DNA of 64,000 nucleotides, taken from the NCBI RefSeq assembly GCF_963678975.1, contig NC_089272.1:38624391-38688390 (forward strand), in the 5' to 3' direction. Made by a program: the position numbers and the translations under genes. Below, in pieces: positions 10,991 to 22,276 of the stretch. The number at the start of each line of letters is the position of its first letter. Position 1 is the stretch's first letter. The DNA comes from Dysidea avara. Taxonomy: Eukaryota; Porifera; Demospongiae; Dictyoceratida; Dysideidae. The notes under the pieces were generated by a model that was given only the letters and a program-made list of their open reading frames with translations, was not told the origin of the DNA and searched no databases.

Positions 10991-12029
10991 AAATCATCAC
11001 TATTGTTGGAACTATTTTAGTCTTGATGTGATGTTAATTAACGTTGTTACACATTGTTGTATGTTTACCATATGGCAAGAAATTATTATGGCCATCATGA
11101 AATTTGAATATTGTGTAAGTTGTGTGGACCAACCCCAACTCCTACATGGCCACTGGCAAACCACGAGCCACATTCGAGCCACAACACCACCAACCACATT
11201 CGAGCAATCCATTACAAAATTTTGTTGCACCATTTGTGTGTGCATAATACTTAATGAAAGCCACAACACAAGCTACATGGTACATACTACATAGAGGTGG
11301 TAACCCCTAAAGGCTTGTTACCTTTTGTATTCACCTTATCGGCCTTTGTGGTTAATCTATTAAAAATTACATGTAAATAGAGAATTGAAGAGTATGCTTA
11401 AAGCACCTTCGCTAGTGATTTTGTTCTTCAAACCATATAAAACAACTGGCGATTTATAAACGCTCGCATGGGGTGTGGTACTAAATGGAATTTAAAAGAT
11501 TTCTGCTTAAAACGCCATCCCTAGGGAACTTACGGTTCAGCACGCTGTCACAACTTGTTTATCAGGCATTAGAGTTTGTGTCCACGTCGTGTCTTTAAAA
11601 GTTATTGTAGGGATTAGAGGTTGATTGAAGAAAATACGCGTATAGGCAAACCAGGATTGGATAATGTCAGTGCTAGATGGACTATACAAACACAGCTATG
11701 TTGACTGGTTGACTGGTATAACGTGACAGTAGTTGTAACATAGGGTAGAGAAATAAAGTGAAATACGCCTATTTTTTATTTTGCGATGGTTACTTTTTTA
11801 TTTTAGCGAGGTCGCAAGAAAACTATAACGACTCCTAAAGATTTTTTATCACGTAACGCAATACAAATCTATTGAGAGATGTTGCGTAATTTAGGACTAA
11901 TATTGCGAAACCGGCCCTACACGTAAATAACTCACAGTAGTGGCCGCGCGTCTTTTAATTGGGCGTGCGCTTTGTAGTTTCTTGGCCGCGCGACTCACTA
12001 CCGTGAGTCTTGATAATGCGTGATTGTAA
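10991..12029. other. Unassigned stretch
   Basis: No supported gene. The part at about 11945-12000 (ttgtagtttcttggccgcgcg) resembles the arm of the foldback element at 6802-7620, so this is probably more decayed element sequence inserted in the jockey-like 3' region. Confidence 0.3.
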
Positions 12030-12086
12030 TGCTCATTAGTGTGTTGCCCCTAGTGGGCTTTGCTAATTAACAATAATCATAATAAT

Positions 12087-12698
12087 AAAGGTGGCTTTTG
12101 TGATGCGTCAACTCTCCGTTATGGTTGGTCTCCTAAGAATCTTCCTGTCAGCTGTGTCTGTGGCAGATCCAACAACATTGAACATGCTCTCAGCTGTCCG
12201 AACGGAGCCTTCCCTACCATCCGCCACAATGACATCCGAGATTTGACTGCAGAATTAATGTCAGAGGTTTGTCATGATGTATATACTGAACCTCCCCTTC
12301 AGCCCTTGAGTGGTGAATCTCTCTCCCTACGTACAGCTAACCAAGATGTCGGTGCTCGCTTGGACATCAAGGCTTCTGGATTCTGGGGTTCTCGGTTTGA
12401 CCCAACATTTTTTGATGTTAGAATATTTAACCCGTATGCCCCTTCAAACCGTTGTAATCCCTATCACCAGCATGAAACTTCGAAGCGCCGTCAGTATGAG
12501 GAGAGAGTGCGAGAGGTGGAACATGGTAATTTTAGTCCTCTTGTTTTTTCAACTTCTGGAGGCATGGGTGCCTCCACCACTGTGGCTTACAAGCGCCTGG
12601 CCTTCCTCCTATCTTGTAAGTGGAAATCACCGTACTGTACGGTGATGAGCTGGCTTCGCTGCCGTCTTGGCTTCTTATTGCACTCTGCCATCATGTGA
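12087..12698 (+). pseudogene. C-terminal zinc-binding and endonuclease-like domain of the RT-endonuclease retroelement (piece 3)
   Basis: The reading starts at the AAAGGT junction (GGFCDASTLRYGW). It then shows a Cys-His cluster (CVCGRSNNIEHALSCPNGAF, IRHNDIRD), followed by a PD-(D/E)xK-like core (ARLDIKASGFWG ... FFDVRIFNP). That order, Cys-His motif then nuclease-like core at the C-terminus, is known from restriction-like endonucleases of R2/R4-type LINEs; assignment to them is inference. The frame ends at TGA 12698 in HSAIM, followed by about 130 bp of G-rich 3' sequence to about 12830. It is the third part of the copy that starts at 162. Confidence 0.7.
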
Positions 12699-12833
12699 AT
12701 AAGGGGTTCTCGCTCCTCTTCTGGTCATCCCTTTAAGGGTCATGTTCCAACATCATTTGACCTTGCACTGGGGGAGGGGCGTTTTGGGGCCGTTTAAGCC
12801 CTATTTCCTTTTTTCTATTCTGTGTTCTGTACA

Positions 12834-12995
12834 GCGGCGGAGGCAGTAGTTAATATGAGGGGGGCTGGGCTGACCCAGACTTATTTCTATAGTTTGGTAA
12901 GGTTAGACCAAAAAAAATGGTTCTGTAGGTTTTGTTTCAGTGGCTCTGTAGGTGTAGAAAAAGGCTAAACCCATTTTATAGAACATCTTAGCGTA
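12834..12995 (+). mobile_element. Left end of a hAT-like TIR element (fragment)
   Basis: Starts cagcggcggaggcagtag and continues ttaatatgaggggggctg, closely matching the left end of the complete element at 37095-37473. No matching right end is found here, so it is truncated or disrupted. Confidence 0.45.
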
Positions 12996-13014
12996 GAGTA
13001 GATGGGAGTGCCAA

Positions 13015-13470
13015 CTTGGGCCGGTTCTTCTTTCTTAAAAAGAAAAATTTCTTCCTCTTGTCGCACACTTACAAAAACTGCTATAAAACGCGAACGCCAT
13101 ATCCGATTGCCTTGAAATTTGGCACACAGAAGGGGGTATAAAGGCGCATCTTAGTATCAACTTTGGCTGGAATACGATAAACAGGCAAAGAGTTATGAGC
13201 GATTATTCACGAAAAATAACACCAATTATGTTGTCACGCCTACAGGGTAAACCGCGTATGGGAAGAAGCTGAAAATCGGTGGGTGAATAGGTTAACTATT
13301 GAACCTCAAACCTTTTGTGGTTTGAAAGAAATCGAGCTAAAAACCAGGAAGATATAACGAAAACACGAACACTGTGTAACAATTACGCAATCGAGATTAG
13401 CTAATAAAAAACGACTGCTTGCCACGCCTACCAGATAAACCGCTTGGGGTAATAGAGGATATGCGCTAAC
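13015..13470 (+). repeat. Dispersed repeat family 'S' (copy 1)
   Basis: Contains ctataaaacgcgaacgcc, ttgaaatttggcacaca, gagttatgagcgattattcacg and a cctacagggtaaaccgc block. The same blocks appear in the same order at 27843-29640 (+, split by a LINE) and, in reverse complement, at about 56450-56640. No coding capacity seen. Nature unknown. Confidence 0.6.
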
Positions 13471-13890
13471 TTTATGACCGAAAACATTCTAATGAAAACG
13501 AGATGTTTTCTTACCTCACGACGGTGAACGAATGTATTGTAGGTATGCAAAGAAGATGCGAATCACCGAAACTAGACCAGTTACACGAGTTTCTCCAGAG
13601 CGATAGATTTCTTTACGTGTATAACAGAGTAACTGGAAGGAGGAGCCCCATCCGTAGTTCATGTGGCGAGTTATAGTCCGAGCCGCATTTGTTACCAGTA
13701 CTTTTGTATGGGATTCACGATAGTCGTTCACCGTCAAAATTCTTGGGCACGCCGCAAATCTTGTTATATTGATCATTTTTCGTTCAAATTATTAATAGCG
13801 CATATCCTCTATTTATTATTATTTATATTATTTTCCAAAAATGTGCAGCCTCAGTTTGAGGATTAACGTACATATGAAACATGCATACAA
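13471..13890. other. Unassigned stretch
   Basis: Short overlapping open frames on both strands, none recognised. Probably repeat-derived, given continuous flanking elements. Confidence 0.25.
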
Positions 13891-13894
13891 AATG

Positions 13895-14335
13895 TTTTAC
13901 AATATGATTGATTATGGGATTACTGATTGGTAGGGGAAAGTAATAATAATTTCAGTTGGTACTTAAAAATTTGTGATGATTGTTGTTGGATTAGGTCAGG
14001 TGGGAGTGAATTCCACAGTCTAATTGATCTAGGGAAGAATGAATTACTGTACTGATTGGTCCTTGCATAGATATGATGAAATCTTTGATCATGTCCTCTG
14101 GTGTTAGAAGTGACAGGGATTAAATCAACTGGGGATATATCAATGAGATTATGAACAATTTTGTAGAGGGTGATACTAGATACTTGTCTGCGGTGTTCTA
14201 AGCTGGAATGTTAAGGTCAATGAGCAGGTTAGTTACGCTGCTGAAACGCGAGAAGTCAGCCATATTGAATCTGGCAGATTGCCTCTGTACTCGTTCAAGC
14301 CTATCTATGCTTTGAAAATCGTTGTACAGATGGAG
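13895..14335 (-). pseudogene. LINE RT C-terminal tail, decayed
   Basis: Read on the minus strand across several frames, this gives LERVQRQSARFNMADFSRFSS, then a region with EHRRQVS and finally FFPRSIRLWNSLPPDL. This layout (QR.AARF, W.sL.ERR, F.PR.I..WN.LP) is typical of the C-terminus of CR1/jockey-type LINE reverse transcriptases. Frameshifts and stops break the frame. Confidence 0.6.
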
Positions 14336-14399
14336 TAATCATCTTAGAAAGGTTCATCAATGGTGTAGAAGAATCAGACTTAAAGCCACGGAGTTATAA

Positions 14400-15190
14400 C
14401 ACGAAATCCAACTTGGTGCAACAAGTGCGAGATCGAAATACTCTAATAGAGCAGTCATCCTAATAGAGCAGTCACCCTGAAGAGAATTCAACGGATCAGT
14501 TAGAAACAAGAAACCTGTATAGAGATCAGCTACACACAAGTCACCCTGTAGAGAGATCAGTTAGAAGAAGTTACCTTGTATGGAGTTCATGCAACTATGG
14601 AAAGAGATAGTTCAGCTAGAAGAAATCACCCTGTAGAGTTCAGTTACAAAGAAACCACCATGTAGAGAGTTCAGCTACAAACAAATCGCCCTGTAGAGAG
14701 ATCAATAGAAGAAGTTACCTTGCAGAGAGTTCAGCTACAAAGAAACCATCATGTAGAGAGTTCAGCTACAAACAAATCTCCCTGTAGAGAGATCAGCTAG
14801 AAGAAGTGACCTTGTAGAGAGTTCAGCTACAAAGAAACCATCATGTAGAGAGTTCAGCTGCAAACAAATCACCTATAGAGAGTTCAGCTTCAAACAAATC
14901 TCCCTGTAGAAAGATCAGCTAGAAGAAGTCACCTTGTAGACAGTTCAGTTGCAAAGAAACCACCATGTAGAGAATTCAGCTACAAACTAGTGGCCCTGTA
15001 AAGACATCAGCTAGAAGAAGTTACTTTGTAGAGAGTTCAGCTACAAAGAAACCATTCTGTAAAGAGCTCAGCTGCAAACAAATCACCTGTACAGAATTCA
15101 GCTATAAGCAAATCACCCTGTAGAGAGATCAGCTAGAAGAAGTTACGTTGTAGAGTGTTCAGTTACAAAGAAACCACCATGGAGATTTCT
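14400..15190. repeat. Minisatellite, 30-31 bp units in a three-unit higher-order pattern
   Basis: Units such as gagagttcagctacaaag followed by aaaccatcatgta, and gagagatcagctagaagaag followed by ttaccttgta, recur head to tail about 25 times with substitutions. Three unit types alternate (caaagaaacc, caaacaaatc, gaagaagt), giving a period of about 92 bp. The motif actctaatagagcagtca lies just before the array (14430-14470). Confidence 0.85.
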
Positions 15191-15361
15191 GTAATCAATA
15201 TATCTATTATATATGTAATTTGTACATTTACTGATCAAATATGTAAAGTACATCTACTTCATCTTTTCTTCTTCCTGTGGTAAAGAAAAGAACATAGGTT
15301 AATAAAGTCTCAAAGCCGGCCATAGGCTGGCTTTGGGGTATACAAATACAAAAAGAAATGA

Positions 15362-15693
15362 AATCTAATCCAAAACAGCCAAGCTGTAAAAAAAAGTTTG
15401 CGGTCCTCAGAAAGGCTATGGTGAAAAAAGATGTGAAATCCAAGGTGGCGGCCAAGAAATGGCTGTGATGGTAGGTTAATGGTAAAAATTTTAATAATGA
15501 CAATTCAGGTGAATTTTGTGCCAAGACCAAGCGGCACAAAAATTCACCTGAATGGTCGTTATTAAAATTTTTACCATTAACCTACCATCACAGCCATTTC
15601 TTGGCCGCCACCTTGGATTTCACATCTTTTTTCACCATAGCCTTTCTGAGGGCCGCACACTTTTTTTACAGCTTGGCTGTTTTGGATTAGATT
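15362..15693. mobile_element. Palindromic MITE 'P', complete copy
   Basis: Ends are aatctaatccaaaacagcc and its complement ggctgttttggattagatt. The arms match over about 160 bp (including ccaaggtggcggccaagaaa) and meet near 15530 in a short loop. Related copies lie at 57060-57245, 58336-58640 and 58641-58855. No coding capacity. Confidence 0.85.
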
Positions 15694-15965
15694 ACTTAGT
15701 TGCCACAAAAGCAATAATATTATGTAACGCGTTATTCCCAACACTGGAATCTGCCAGTCATTCAACACCCAGCGTGCTGCGTTTACTACTACTAAGACAG
15801 TATTACTGCACCACACATAATAGAATCTATATGACTGTAGTACTAAGCAGGGTATGAGCCCTCAGTGACAAAGTCTGGCATTGGCTAGACCACTTTTCAG
15901 CTACTTGAATAATGAATTTGTATCAAAAAGATCGAGATACTCTAATAGAGCAGTCATCGTAATGT
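15694..15965 (-). repeat. Dispersed repeat 'R', partial copy (R3)
   Basis: In reverse complement it carries cattacgatgactgctctat, tagagtatctcgatc, caagtagctgaaaagtgg and catataGATTCTATTATGTG-like sequence. These are in the same order as 37474-37535 joined to 44448-44590, so it acts as an empty-site reference for the outer insertion at 37536-44447. Confidence 0.65.
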
Positions 15966-16048
15966 ATTTTGTTTTTGTAATTGTATTTTAAAGATAAAGG
16001 CTTATGCCTGTACATCCATCAAAAAAAAGTACTTAGCTATTCTAATTA

Positions 16049-16468
16049 CTATACAAAATCAAATAAGCAATTGCTGTAGTGTCTGTCCAGCAGTGTTTTA
16101 AAATCATTAACAGAGGGCGAATCAACAATAGATTGGGGTAATGAATTCCAGTTATTGATTACTCTGTTATTATAAAAATTAGATCTTGTATATGAATTAG
16201 TGTGATGCTTGAATAATTTCCTTGTGCGACCTCTTGTTACAGTAGAAGTGGATGGGGTAAATAAATGATTTTCTATGTCATAACTGCCTTTGAGAATTTG
16301 GTACAAATAGATCAAATCACCCCTTCGTCTATGTACTCTAATTAGAGAATTCCAACATACCGATTTTTTACAAAAATGTTTGCTAATCAAATTACGCCCC
16401 TTCAACAAGTGTTTCACGAGCTGCTGTTCTAGTATGTAGTAGCCAATGCTTCGTACTTCGTAATGCAC
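16049..16468 (-). pseudogene. LINE RT C-terminal tail (CR1-like)
   Basis: 139 codons reading HRRRGDLIYLYQILKG ... TRGRTRKLFK ... RSNFYNNRVINNWNSLPQSI ... SVNDFKTLLDRHY. This is the conserved tail of many CR1-type LINE reverse transcriptases. The catalytic domain is absent (5'-truncated copy) and its 3' end meets the tail of the R copy near 16020. Confidence 0.7.
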
Positions 16469-16960
16469 TTTACCGAATTGAATTTCATCCAGTATTTATT
16501 GAAATACGCGAAATCAAAGTTTGAGAAATAAAATTCCCCAATGGGAGCCCATACAAAAATTCTGTACGACGTAATGTATGGAAAAACACAGGATTTTACG
16601 GCACCGCTTGTAGTCAAATGTTATCGAGTTTTCTGCGAGTTTCTGTGACCTGTAAGGCTGAAAGAAGGGATCCTAGGCAAAGTAGATACGCTGATTCTGA
16701 TTTTGGCATTGGCTTTCTGATGAAAAAATGTTTTGTGGTGGTCACTGACGAAAATTTGTCTTGTGAAAGGGTACAGCACCAACTAGGAGACTTCAGAATT
16801 CTGCGTTACAACCATCCTTGCATTCAAGACATCCATCCACATCAATCCAAGTATAGTTTGAAAGTGAGCAGTTTGTTATGTTGCGCGGAATTGCTTTATA
16901 GCATTCAAGGTGATACATAACTTTTGAAAAAGCAGTGTTTGGCAATTGATACCAACCTTG
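16469..16960. other. Unassigned stretch
   Basis: One 100-codon + frame (16618-16920) shows no recognised domain. No other feature is supported. Confidence 0.25.
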
Positions 16961-16963
16961 TAA

Positions 16964-17300
16964 CACTGTGAAAAAGGTGGGATATAATATGGTATTTCCA
17001 GTGGCTTATTGAATACATATAAGTCTTAATATAAATCCTGTATTATACTCATCTTATACTTTAGTATAATCCATACTATACTAATACATATATGGTTTCA
17101 GTTTATTTATTACAATACCTGAAATAGCTTATATCTAATATAATGCCCACACTATACCATCACATATGTGGTTTCAGTATGTTTAACACATTAACTAAAT
17201 CCTTACATGTGATTGTTAGTATACTACTGGCTATATCAAGCTTTTTTGTATTCAATAAGCCACTCGAAATACCATCTTATATCCCTCATTTTTCACAGTG
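16964..17300. mobile_element. TIR element with TAA duplication (Harbinger- or CACTA-like MITE)
   Basis: Ends are CACTGTGAAAAA and its complement. The inverted similarity extends about 55 bp inward (gtggcttattgaatac on the left arm). It is flanked by TAA at 16961-16963 and 17301-17303. A 3-bp TWA-type duplication is usual for PIF/Harbinger elements, but a CACTG start also fits CACTA-type elements. No transposase is encoded. Confidence 0.65.
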
Positions 17301-17303
17301 TAA

Positions 17304-18070
17304 GGCTTCACAACTACCTGTTGTGATGTTCTGATATGCACACTACTGTTATTGTCCATTTTGTTGCAGCTGCATGACTGTAATTCTAGTCAGGGACAGT
17401 TTATTGTTTCTCTTTGTTGTACAATGATGTCATCATATTATATAATAATTACTATCTTCTGTACTTTTGGTGTGGCAAATAAAGTGAAGTAGTATCAAAA
17501 AATTGCTGCGTTACAATAATATTGAAGAGTAGTGGTCATATATGTCAGAAACCAATTGTTATATTTTGCAAAGTAATTGTTAATTGTGCCCTGCAATGTC
17601 AAAGGTCACTCTGTAATACAATGTCACTAGTTAATCATCTGTAAATATGTGTGGGGTACACCTGTATGTAATTTGATTTACAGAACTCCTGCTATTCTTA
17701 GCAAATTACTGACTCAAACATTAAATATTACAAGTGGTCATTCTACAAAGAGTGGTCACTCTTGAGAGGTCTTACCTAGCTCATGCATTTTACTACATTA
17801 AGTGGTTTATGTGGTGAAAATTTCATGTCATTAGGAGATTCATATTCAAATTTATAGCACTTTGGATATTGCGCTTGGTGCCACGCTAATGTACAGAAAA
17901 GTCCTAAAAATGTCGTACACAAAAATTACCGCTCTGCTGACTTCTTTTGCGTATATCTTTTGTCAGGAGCCACCGATTGAGGTGCGGTTTGCACTAAAAT
18001 GATTCTAATAGATAGCACAATATTTGCTATACCAAAGAATTTAAGGAATGTAAAATTTTTAATTTGGTTG
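17304..18070. other. Unassigned stretch
   Basis: AT-rich, no supported coding frame or recognisable element. Confidence 0.25.
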
Positions 18071-18074
18071 GAAA

Positions 18075-18555
18075 TCTCTACTCTAATAGAGCATTCCAGT
18101 ATAGATTATAGCCACTGCTCTCATTACACTGCTTGGTCTAAATCATTTACATTGTTAATTGTCTTTAAATTACTTTTCAAAAGTTCTAATGAGTCAACTT
18201 GCATGGCATTACATTGAGTTACTGAATTGATCACATAGAGTAAGTGATCTATTGTCGGACGCCATCTATAATCGGACACTTTTTCTCAGAAACTACCACA
18301 CAAAATTTTCTGAATTTTTCCATGGGTAACTTCACATGTAGCCTAGCAACATACCAAAATTTGGGCTGGAAAGCTTTTGTGGTTGCTTTGCTACGGCCGA
18401 TTAAAGTGACTGTCCGAAAACCTCTAATATCGGAAATTTACCTCTTTCATCGGACACCGCCCAGCAATCCTCCACTAAAAGATGAAATTCCTCACAACCA
18501 CCACTGATTGTTAGGGAAATACATGTACTTTCTAAGCAGCCATAGTTTGTTTCAT
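18075..18555 (+). repeat. Dispersed repeat 'R', copy R1 left half
   Basis: Matches the reverse complement of about 36610-37094 almost throughout (for example agtgatctattgtcggacgc and cggccgattaaagtgactgt). The match stops at ..TTTCAT 18555. The rest of R resumes at 26690, so element X splits the copy. R has no obvious coding capacity. Confidence 0.75.
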
Positions 18556-19030
18556 ATGGGGTGCCATTTGTGCCAAAATAGTACAAAAACACCTTATTTA
18601 TAAACTATAACCATGCATACTTTATAAATCAATACACTACTTTATAAAGTATAGACATATACTTTATAAATCATACACATACTTTATAAATCATAGACAT
18701 ATACTTTATAAATCATACTTATACTTTACAAATCATGCATATACTTTATAAATCATACATATAGCTACTTTATAAACCACACACGTAATTAGTAAATTAT
18801 TAACATACTTTATAAACCTGACTTATTAGACATTTAGCATTTTAATAAGCAATCACGAATACATGATATTATCGTTTGGTAACGATTGCCAGTAATCGAT
18901 AAAGTATTTTGCGCACGTGTAGAATAAATCTTTGCACGTGCAGCTTTTAAATCGGGTCTTACCGGGTCACACAAGTTTTGGAACAAGCGTTTTAAACATT
19001 CGCTGGGGTTATAGCGCAGAATCAACTACG
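18556..19030 (+). repeat. Element X left TIR
   Basis: Inverted match to the right TIR: the outer 230 bp include the actttataaatca tandem repeats. The inner part has gcacgtgtagaataaatc and cacaagttttggaacaagcg. The inner end is a degraded copy of the N-terminal reading frame found intact in the right TIR (LEQA then a stop). Confidence 0.8.
18600..18825. repeat. AT-rich tandem repeat within X TIR
   Basis: About ten diverged copies of an 18-25 bp unit, (c)atacttTATAAAtcata. It is mirrored in the right TIR at about 26485-26650. Repeat number differs slightly between the arms. Subterminal repeats of this kind often bind transposase; that role is inferred. Confidence 0.75.
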
Positions 19031-19088
19031 TCACAGTAATGTGTACCACAGACTGGGTCCATGGTCTAACAGTCGATCTCTACTTTGA

Positions 19089-19172
19089 GGTCCAAGTCTC
19101 GTGCCCAGACCACCTTTTTTCTCCGCCCCCACACAAAAAGAAAAAAAGCGGTCTGGGCACGAGACTAGGTCC
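19089..19172. mobile_element. Short palindromic MITE (AGTCTCGTGCCCAGACC ends)
   Basis: The core 19096-19165 has inverted ends AGTCTCGTGCCCAGACC. It is flanked by AGGTCCA on both sides, a 7-bp duplication included in the coordinates. It is too small to code. Confidence 0.75.
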
Positions 19173-19800
19173 ACCTCACTCGACCATACTGAGTTGCTTC
19201 CGACACTTCCACAACCACTTTCTCTCCGGCTCTTACTTCGTCAACAAGGTATTTAACCAAGTTGTTAGATTTGTTACTTTCGGAGTTGCCTGCTTGAGGC
19301 AAGTTAATTAACTAACCCGAATTGGGGTGAATGGAATGTAAAGTGTTACTTATAGTATTATTGTTATTCCCAGGCTAGATGAACTGCCCTTAACCACCAC
19401 CCCCAGCACTAGTTGTCATGTGTTAGACAACTAAGAGACAAAAGGTTGGACTCCGTAGCCCCTGTTTTCATCACAGTGGCCCATCTCTGGAGAGATGTCA
19501 GCACATTATAGCAAGATGGACCTGCCACCATGGATACACACTGTTGTCGAGTGCAACAGAGAAAAGGACAGTGTGCAGGCCAGAGTATGGTTGTATGCAG
19601 TTGAATCTTGACGAGACAGTAGGTCAGCCAAACGTCTATAGAAAACTATGGCTTCTTTTCCCATTCCCCAGTAGTAGGGGCAAAAGAAGCCTGCTCTATT
19701 TCTCTGAAGAAGGGTAGCTAACACAAAAGGCTAGATAGCCGGTACAAGGTGGTCCCCAACACAGAACATACATGCACACATACAGTTTATCTGTTTATGA
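19173..19800. other. Unassigned body of element X, left part
   Basis: A minus-strand reading across about 19320-19083 (NNLVKYLVDEVRAGEKVVVE ... ending RVRWTSK before a stop) looks coding but is not recognised. The remainder to 19800 has no supported feature. Confidence 0.3.
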
Positions 19801-20095
19801 TTACTGCAGGGGTGTATGCAGTAATTTCGAAATGGGTTTTCACTACAGTTAAGTGACTGTTACAGGGGCGGATCTAGGATTTATAAAAGGGGGGGGCTAC
19901 TTCAAAGTCTAATCTCTTGGGTAGAGGTGTGCAAAGCACACTTCCCAGCATGCGAAGCATGCTGGAACTAGGGGGGTCTGGGGACATGCCCCCCAGGAAA
20001 ATTTTGAAAAATAGGTGCTAAAATACTGCAATTTGGAGACGTTTCCACACTTTCCACATAAAATTCATAATATTTTCTGCCTGTAGATATTTTAT

Positions 20096-20382
20096 ACTAG
20101 TGAATTTAAAAATTGTTAATTTAGAAATGGAAGTAGGGATCAAGCGATAAAAACTACTGAAACAAGTGATTTGAATGATGGCAACTATTACAACATAGCT
20201 TTGTAGGGAAATCCTTACATTGGCATCTCACCACCTCACCATATATGTTCAATGCCAAAGTAGGGATTTCCCCACAAAGCTATGTTGTAATAGTTGCCAT
20301 CATTCAAATCACTTGTTTCAGTAGTTTTTATCACTTGATCCCTACTTCCATTTCTAAATTAACAATTTTTAAAATCACTAGT
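20096..20382. repeat. Inverted repeat (foldback MITE), about 125-bp arms
   Basis: The arms run actagtgaatttaaaaattg ... ccaatg / cattg... to ..caatttttaaaatcactagt. They are nearly perfect (gatttgaatgatggcaacta and complement) with a loop around 20225-20250. A fragment of the same family (aatgccaagtagggattttc) occurs at about 58925-58945. Confidence 0.8.
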
Positions 20383-20944
20383 TTGTTAACTTTTTTTGGT
20401 ATAGGTATATAGCTATTATTGATCTTTGGCACTGACTGCTCTATTAGAGTATCTCGATCTTGCTGCTTGCTTTATGCAAGCTGCTCAATTACTAAATTGA
20501 AAAGCATGCAGGGTTTCTATCTCCTGTTTTCTACAATTAGTTACAGCTGGACCATTAATAATGGGCGTGGTCCACTGATCGTTAAGTACGAGCGCGCGCT
20601 CTGATTGATAAGGGCGTGGCCGTGTGTTCTTACTTCACTAGGCTGTTTGATCGCTTTGCAAGTGTTGCTATACAGGCATCTATTTGCCCTTACAGTACGG
20701 AATCCTTTATTAGTTTTGTGGCGTCCGAATACGGCTGCTCTAAGGAAAGTGTCGATACGAATTATTAACGCCTCCGTGACTGGAAAAGAAGACGATCCGT
20801 AATTGAAGATAAAAGGAAAGGCAAAGCGCAGAAGGCAGACACTCGTCGGAACCCGAAAAGGCACATCCCAGCAGCGAGTTAAATATTGTGGCAAAGAATG
20901 GTGATCCTTCGCTGCTTCGTTTGGCCTGTAGCCTTGCGAATGTG

Positions 20945-21006
20945 GTCAGGCAGGCTGGCAGGCAGGCAGGCTGGCAGGCAGGCAGGCTGGCAGGCAGGCA
21001 GGCTGG

Positions 21007-21062
<56 letters not shown>

Positions 21063-21098
21063 CTGGCAGGCAGGCAGGCAGGCAGGCTGGCAGGCAGG
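20945..21098. repeat. CAGG/CTGG tetranucleotide microsatellite
   Basis: About 38 tandem ggca/ggct units. The long open frames across it (AGRQAGRQAG) are artefacts of the repeat. Confidence 0.95.
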
Positions 21099-22276
21099 CG
21101 AAAATTTCTGTTTTAGCGATTTTTTAGAAATAAAATCCCAGCACTTTTCTAGTCGTTTCCTGATATATAACGCTAGAAATAAAGTTAGAAACTTGAAGAC
21201 TCTTTAGTAAAAGGTTTATTTGCTGTGTGAGATATTTCTAGGATGATTTTTGAGGGATCGAAATTTGAGGCGCGTGCCAAATCCACCCGGATCCCTACTT
21301 AAACAGTACTATCGTACTGTTTAATACTGCCTTTAGATTATAGGTATGGCTCTCTGAAGCATTTTGCTCATGGAAAAGCTTGGGTAGGTACAGACAACCA
21401 AGTACATGATGCACCCTTCTCACAATTGCACAACAATAAGTGCATGTTAGAAGAATAATGTTGAAAATGGAAAATTTTGAAATTTGACCAATACAAGATT
21501 GAATCTGAGAGCATTTTCAATGGAAATTGTGTTCCTGAATTAAGTATTGCCATACATATTAACTACACAAGTAGATGAATGAAGCCCTTTAAAGAGACCA
21601 ATGCACTTCATTGTATGTATAGGTGCAGGCAGATTTGGAAAAATTCCATAACAGAACCAACTACATGTTTCCAGTGAATGTTCTATTAGAGTAGTTAGCT
21701 GACTGCTCTATTAGAATATCTCGATCTTGTACACCTCCAATGCTGATCCGGGTCCTTGTTGCATAAACTTTAGCATAAATCCACTGATATTACCTTGGAA
21801 AGATGTTTGTAAGGTGGTTTTATGAGTATTTGTATTATTAGTGATCATATAATTATGCTAAGACAAAATTTCATTATAATACTCAGCATATTGATCAAGT
21901 AAAGCCTAAATATGAAGGGGGGGGGGGGGGCTTCAGCCCCCAAAGCCCCCCTGGATCCGCCCCTGTGTTACATTATAGAGTAGTTTATATTACCTGACTG
22001 CGTTATTAGAGTATCTCAATCTTTTCACCAAAATCATAATTTAGAACAATGCTGCAGGTGTTGCTATAATGTTAGAAACTATTATTTAACTAAGTAAAAG
22101 TCCTGTTCCATGATAAATTCCACATTCTGGAAACCTGAAGTTTCAATTTCTTTATGCTTCAAGTACTGTGTAAAATCCAAAGGGGTTCCTGAAACCCCCT
22201 TGGTATGTCCCTGTTACTGGGAAATCAGCACAGCTGGTGTGCCCAAGAAAAAAGGAAATTAGAGTATTAGGTACAA

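Larger units (their letters stand above)
5445..12086 (+). mobile_element. Jockey-like LINE, 5'-truncated, flanked by AAAGGT duplications
   Basis: The insertion is flanked by AAAGGT at 5439-5444 and 12087-12092 and joins two halves of one host reading (…FALHKG / GGFCDA…). Its left end is RT coding sequence, so it is 5'-truncated. Its right end (about 12030-12086) reads ..cattagtgt..tttgctaat..aataataa, resembling the 3' tail of the second jockey-like copy at 29310-29368. Between 6802 and about 12000 it has received other DNA, including the foldback element and the duplicated exon-like block, so only the two ends are original LINE. Confidence 0.6.
19863..21965. mobile_element. CAGGGGCGGATC-ended element with 5-bp duplication (2.1 kb)
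   Basis: The left end is CAGGGGCGGATCTAGG, the right end CCTGGATCCGCCCCTG, with TGTTA at 19858-19862 and 21966-21970. TIR sequence and 5-bp duplication resemble the hAT5 group of hAT transposons (inference). It contains a palindrome (20096-20382), a CAGG microsatellite (20945-21098) and three copies of the ctctattagag motif (20440-20460, 21675-21725). No transposase frame was recognised. Confidence 0.7.
19807..22213. mobile_element. CAGGG-ended TIR element (family of 37536-44447), interrupted
   Basis: The left end CAGGGGTGTATGCAG and right end ggtatgtccctg form an imperfect inverted pair, flanked by TTACTG at 19801-19806 and 22214-22219. Its interior (for example ttagaaactattatttaac) matches the reverse complement of 44230-44340 in the outer 37.5-kb element. 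A second element (19863-21965) is inserted 56 bp inside the left end. Confidence 0.6.

Noticed and set aside
13516-13866. Overlapping open frames on both strands
   Set aside because: No domain, no splice context, surrounded by repeats.
15228-15857. Open frames on both strands over 15228-15857 and the matching frame at 58271-58477
   Set aside because: They fall in the arms of MITE P and mirror each other; no coding evidence.
20886-21127. Long open frames with AGRQAGRQAG repeats
   Set aside because: They are produced by the CAGG microsatellite and run in several frames at once.
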